From: Phycisphaerales bacterium
GTDB lineage: Bacteria > Planctomycetota > Phycisphaerae > Phycisphaerales > SM1A02
Direction: 5' to 3'
Assembly: GCA_003520025.1 (NCBI GenBank)
Contig: DOVP01000077.1
Span: 1-8,931, forward strand
DNA: 8,931 bases
This document shows, piece by piece, positions 5,982 through 8,931 of this stretch. The position numbers were made by a program, and so were the translations under genes. Numbering within the stretch: position 1 is the first letter of the stretch; every line of letters starts with the position of its first letter. Below the pieces are notes generated by a model. It was not told the DNA's origin and searched no databases. It saw only the letters and a program-made list of their open reading frames with translations.

Positions 5982-7304
5982 CTACGCCGTAGATGCCAAC
6001 TTGGCGGCGCGGCGGTCGGTCCGCCGCTGCACGATTCGGGCCATGCGTTCCACAGTCAGACCTTGTATCAGAATCGTCGAGATCACTACGATGATGGTCG
6101 CGACCATCGCATGGGAACGAAGTGGCTGGCCATCCTCAGCTATGATCGTTAACGGCAGCGCGATGGCCATGGCAATCGAGACACCACCACGCAGACCACA
6201 CCACGTCATCAAACCAACCTCCTCGATCGACATCGTCGTTCTCCCCATGGCCCGAACGACTGCCCAAGGAATGACCAGGGCCACGAAGCGGGTTGCCAAC
6301 AGAATGGGGATGATGGACAGGCTCCAGAGCACCGAGCTCCAAGACAACTCGACAGTCAGCAGTTCCAGACCGATCATCAAGAAGAGTATGGCGGTCAGGA
6401 TCTGTTCTACCAACCCCCAGAAGCTGATCGCCGCCCCCTCATCGCGGTCCCGCAGCACGGCTGCGCGACCGATGACCAATCCGGCGACAACCGAAGTGAC
6501 CGGACAGGACACATGGAGCAGCGGCACCAAGACGCCGATGACGAGTACCACCGCCATCGTCACCAGCACGACGACCGATGCTTGGCTCGCCGATCGGATC
6601 AGCAGCAACCCGATCCCCCCCATCACAAGCCCGACCACCACCGCGCCACCAGTTTCCACGATGAAGCCGAGTACCCACCGATCCGCAAAGGGCGTATCCG
6701 ATTTGCCGGTGATCATCGCCAGCAGGAAGAGGAATAACACGATCGAGACGCCGTCGTTGAACAGCGCCTCACCCGCAATAATCTCTCGCACCCGTGTCGG
6801 CGCCGAGGTTTGGCGGAGCAGACTGATGGCGGCCACCGGATCGGTCGGCGCGAGGATGGCACCAAACAGCATGAGATACAGAAAGTTCGATGGGTCACCT
6901 ACCAGTGAAAGCAGCCCTTTGAATCCCAGTGCTGTGCCGATCGCTGTCAGCACCACTCCAACAGTTGCCAACCACGCAACAAATCCGAACCGCCGTGTCA
7001 TACTCGCCGGCTCGATTCGAAGCGCCGAGGCAAAGAGCAGCACGCCAAGCAATATGCCCTGCCCGGCCACGCCACTGCCATGACCTGCGATCAGCAGCGT
7101 GTCAATGTGCAATGATTTGACGATCGCAATCGCCCGGGCATCGTCGATCCAGCCGATCCCCGTCGCTACCAATAGTCCCCCGGCCACCAGCAGCCCCGCC
7201 AACATCACACCGATCGCGCTCGGAAGACGAAAAAGTCGGTCGTTGGCCCACGCAGCGATGGCGGTGAACCCGACCACCAGCGTCAAAACGGTAAAGGCGT
7301 CCAT
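5982..7304 (-). CDS. CPA1-family cation:proton antiporter (Na+/H+ exchanger)
   Basis: This 440-residue integral membrane protein exchanges Na+ or K+ for protons in pH and salt homeostasis. About a dozen hydrophobic segments cover nearly all of it, starting at residue 5. Signature motifs of monovalent cation:proton antiporter-1 proteins are present: GAILAPTDPVAAISLL at 148-163, GEALFNDGVSIVLF at 178-191 with the ion-binding Asn183-Asp184 pair, and WCGLRGGVSIAMA at 368-380. There is no long hydrophilic C-terminal regulatory domain such as TrkA-N, only about 20 basic residues, so it is a short NhaP-like form. GAGGA nine bases before the ATG supports the start at 7304. The stop is 11 bases before the dehydrogenase start, suggesting co-transcription. 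The gap to the subtilase upstream is 43 bases with no visible terminator. The ND motif points to electroneutral CPA1; the ion specificity is not readable. Confidence 0.92.
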   Translation of the reverse strand: MDAFTVLTLVVGFTAIAAWANDRLFRLPSAIGVMLAGLLVAGGLLVATGIGWIDDARAIAIVKSLHIDTLLIAGHGSGVAGQGILLGVLLFASALRIEPASMTRRFGFVAWLATVGVVLTAIGTALGFKGLLSLVGDPSNFLYLMLFGAILAPTDPVAAISLLRQTSAPTRVREIIAGEALFNDGVSIVLFLFLLAMITGKSDTPFADRWVLGFIVETGGAVVVGLVMGGIGLLLIRSASQASVVVLVTMAVVLVIGVLVPLLHVSCPVTSVVAGLVIGRAAVLRDRDEGAAISFWGLVEQILTAILFLMIGLELLTVELSWSSVLWSLSIIPILLATRFVALVIPWAVVRAMGRTTMSIEEVGLMTWCGLRGGVSIAMAIALPLTIIAEDGQPLRSHAMVATIIVVISTILIQGLTVERMARIVQRRTDRRAAKLASTA

Positions 7305-7313
7305 ACTCCGCGT

Positions 7314-7318
7314 TCCTC
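7314..7318 (-). promoter_or_regulatory. Ribosome binding site of the antiporter gene
   Basis: On the - strand this reads GAGGA, nine bases before the ATG at 7304. It lies in the 43-base gap after the subtilase stop, where no convincing terminator or promoter is seen. Confidence 0.55.
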
Positions 7319-7347
7319 ACCACACGCAAAGGGACGCCCAAAGACGA

Positions 7348-7515
7348 TCAGGGACACGAACCCCATGCTGCAATGACGCCAAGGATATCGTCTGTGCCGA
7401 CCCAGCCGTCGTCATTGATATCGGCGGGACAACCGCTGCAAGCACCCCATGCAGCGATGACCGCCAGCAAGTCATTGGTGCCAACGGATCCATCGCCGTC
7501 CACATCGCCTTGGCA
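7348..7515 (-). repeat. Tandem dockerin-like calcium repeats at the subtilase C-terminus
   Basis: Two 28-residue units end the protein. Unit 1 has the loop D458, D460, D462 to D469 and ends AAWGAC; unit 2 has the loop D486, N488, D490 to D497 and ends AAWGSC. Each unit is bracketed by cysteines 25 residues apart (455/480 and 483/508), a symmetry that suggests one disulfide per unit. Asp rather than Glu at loop position 12 is dockerin-like, not classic EF-hand. Such modules are common on exported planctomycete proteins, where their partner is not known; a sorting or surface-attachment role is inferred. Confidence 0.8.
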
Positions 7516-8931
7516 GTCTTCGGCCGGATCCACCTCGGCCACCGCACCCGCTGCGTTGACGACACCGTAGCCATAACTGGTGTCATAGCCTGAAGCGCCG
7601 CGATCCATCGCGCTGACCGCCATGATGTCACCCACCTCATCAGGTGTCAGCGACGCGTCGGCGGAGAGCACCAAGGCTGCAACGCCAGCAGCATAAGGCG
7701 AGGCAAAACTCGTTCCATCGATGGTGACGTAGTTGCCGCCGTCAAAGCCGCCCGACCCAACCCAGTCCGTCGTCAGGATTCCCTCGCCGGGGGCGCTGAA
7801 AGCAAGCCCATTGCCGTAGGTACTGAAGGATGCCAAATTACCGCTGCTGTTGATGGCGGATATCGCGTAGAGCGATGCAAGGCTCGCCGGGTAACTGATG
7901 TTGGAGGAGCTGTCGTTACCGGCAGCTCCGAAATGCACTACGCCTGCAGCGCGGGTCTGATTGAAAGCCGTGGTCACCGAGGATGAGGGAGATCCACCGC
8001 CCCAACTGGAATTCGTCACGCGAGCGCCGTTGTTCGCCGCCCACGAAATGCCGTTGACGATCCACGCATCGGTTGTCTCGATGAACCCCAAGCAGAATCC
8101 GAAGAAGTCGATTGCATTGAAGATGCGAGCCGCCACGACGCGGCAACCGGGCGCAACGCCCGTGACGCCGAGGTTGTTGTCGATGGTGGCTGCAACGCAT
8201 CCACTGACACACGAGCCGTGGCCGTCGCACACGGTCGTATGATCGCCACCGGTGCCTTCATCGGTAAAATCGGCGCCGGGGATCTGGCTGATGTCGGGGT
8301 GGTCCTGATCGATGCCATCGTCGAGTATCGCTACGACAATGGAACTGTCGCCAAAGGTCATGTCCCAGCACTCTGGCGCATCCATGTCCATGTCGTTGGA
8401 TTGGTTGAGCGCCCACTGGCTGGAATACATCGGGTCGTTGGGTGTGTAGAAGTGCTGGGCCCACCAGATCGCATTGGGCTGCGCCCAAAGAACACCATCA
8501 CGGCTGGCCACAGACTCGACCAGTGCGAGCGTCTCGAAGGCGGAGTCCGCATCGGTTGCAATGCGGTGCATGCCCGTGTATCCACCGAGATCGTGTTCGA
8601 TGATGCTCAAGCCAGTGAGATCTGCACCATCTGCGAACTGCACAATCAACTCACTCGTTGGTATCCAAGGAAGCTGCGCTGTGCCGCCGAGGAAGGCGGG
8701 CGAAGCGTAGAGACCGTTCGGTCCGGATGAGATGCCGCGTACAACGCGTTCGATCTGGCTCGCCGTCGCGATTCGTGTCAGGGGGATGTAGGTCCATCCG
8801 GAGACTGTGGATGACATGGCCTGATCAAGATTGAGGTTCCATCGCTCGGTCGTCGCGGCAAGCTGCGTCTGCACCAACTCAAGCGGCGCCTGGACGGCAA
8901 TCCAACCGCCGTCAACGGAAAGCGGAAGCTG
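7348..8931 (-). CDS. Secreted subtilisin-like serine protease (S8) with C-terminal dockerin-like pair; N-terminus outside the window
   Basis: This exported S8 peptidase has 527 visible residues and an open frame through the window edge, so the signal peptide lies outside. A TTG at 8877 is not taken as the start because the frame continues 18 codons upstream. Numbering from that TTG, residues about 70-140 look like a propeptide, and YTPNDPMYSSQWALNQ (144-159) is the usual entry to the mature domain. The catalytic triad is complete: Asp186 in VVAILDDGID, His220 in DGHGSCVSG and Ser390 in DGTSFASP, with oxyanion Asn321 in GAAGND. The catalytic domain is unusually cysteine-rich (217, 223, 227, 245, 262), suggesting disulfides outside the cytoplasm. 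Residues 455-509 are a tandem dockerin-like calcium module. The gene is upstream of the antiporter on the same strand, but no shared role is apparent. Protease and export are well supported; the substrate is unknown. Confidence 0.94.
   Translation of the reverse strand, partial: QLPLSVDGGWIAVQAPLELVQTQLAATTERWNLNLDQAMSSTVSGWTYIPLTRIATASQIERVVRGISSGPNGLYASPAFLGGTAQLPWIPTSELIVQFADGADLTGLSIIEHDLGGYTGMHRIATDADSAFETLALVESVASRDGVLWAQPNAIWWAQHFYTPNDPMYSSQWALNQSNDMDMDAPECWDMTFGDSSIVVAILDDGIDQDHPDISQIPGADFTDEGTGGDHTTVCDGHGSCVSGCVAATIDNNLGVTGVAPGCRVVAARIFNAIDFFGFCLGFIETTDAWIVNGISWAANNGARVTNSSWGGGSPSSSVTTAFNQTRAAGVVHFGAAGNDSSSNISYPASLASLYAISAINSSGNLASFSTYGNGLAFSAPGEGILTTDWVGSGGFDGGNYVTIDGTSFASPYAAGVAALVLSADASLTPDEVGDIMAVSAMDRGASGYDTSYGYGVVNAAGAVAEVDPAEDCQGDVDGDGSVGTNDLLAVIAAWGACSGCPADINDDGWVGTDDILGVIAAWGSCP

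Noticed and set aside
5974..7083. A 369-residue open frame on the + strand
   Set aside because: It lies fully antisense to the antiporter, whose family motifs are clear. Its translation is rich in Thr, Ser, Arg and Met with no recognisable domain, as expected for the reverse of a GC-rich membrane protein gene.
8875..8877. TTG as the start of the subtilase
   Set aside because: The frame stays open to the window edge, no signal peptide follows the TTG, and the protein must be exported, so the real start lies outside.
1..8931. tRNA, rRNA, CRISPR array, insertion sequence, integrase or phage genes
   Set aside because: None was recognised on either strand. Coding is nearly continuous and all gaps between genes are 51 bases or less.

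Overview
The window looks like chromosomal DNA of a planctomycete, most likely from the Phycisphaerales/Phycisphaerae. The main reason is a secreted subtilase that ends in a duplicated dockerin-like calcium repeat of the 'GDVDGDGSVGTNDLL...IAAWG' type, common at the C-termini of exported proteins in that group. An ECF sigma factor with a co-encoded single-pass anti-sigma protein also fits. The DNA is GC-rich and almost fully coding. No RNA gene, CRISPR array, insertion sequence or attachment site was seen, and no stretch over 300 bases lacks a gene. The taxonomic call is inference from protein style.

Left block, + strand (1-2242). Four genes run rightward: an ECF sigma factor cut by the window edge, a membrane anti-sigma-like protein, a membrane-anchored protein with a Spy/CnrX-like metal-sensor domain followed by two canonical EF-hands, and an EmrE-type small multidrug resistance (SMR) transporter. 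The first three are joined by two ATGA stop/start overlaps. Their order and domain types match the logic of CnrH-CnrY-CnrX surface signalling: an extracytoplasmic sensor controls an anti-sigma factor, which holds the sigma factor. The pump 51 bases downstream is a plausible output. The EF-hand fusion, and a G8 tract near the end of the sigma gene that could join sigma and anti-sigma by a -1 frame change, are the least ordinary parts.

Junction. The SMR gene and the leftward M48 protease gene converge with only 3 bases between their stop codons. A perfect 6-bp inverted repeat spans both stops and is a candidate two-way terminator.

Right block, - strand (8931 to 2246). Four genes read leftward: the subtilase (start outside the window), a CPA1-type cation:proton antiporter, a large FAD plus Fe-S D-2-hydroxyacid dehydrogenase, and an M48 lipoprotein metalloprotease. 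Spacings are 43, 11 and 23 bases, so the last three, and perhaps all four, may be co-transcribed. They share no obvious pathway. Together they suggest ion homeostasis, 2-hydroxyacid oxidation feeding electron transport, and envelope protein quality control.
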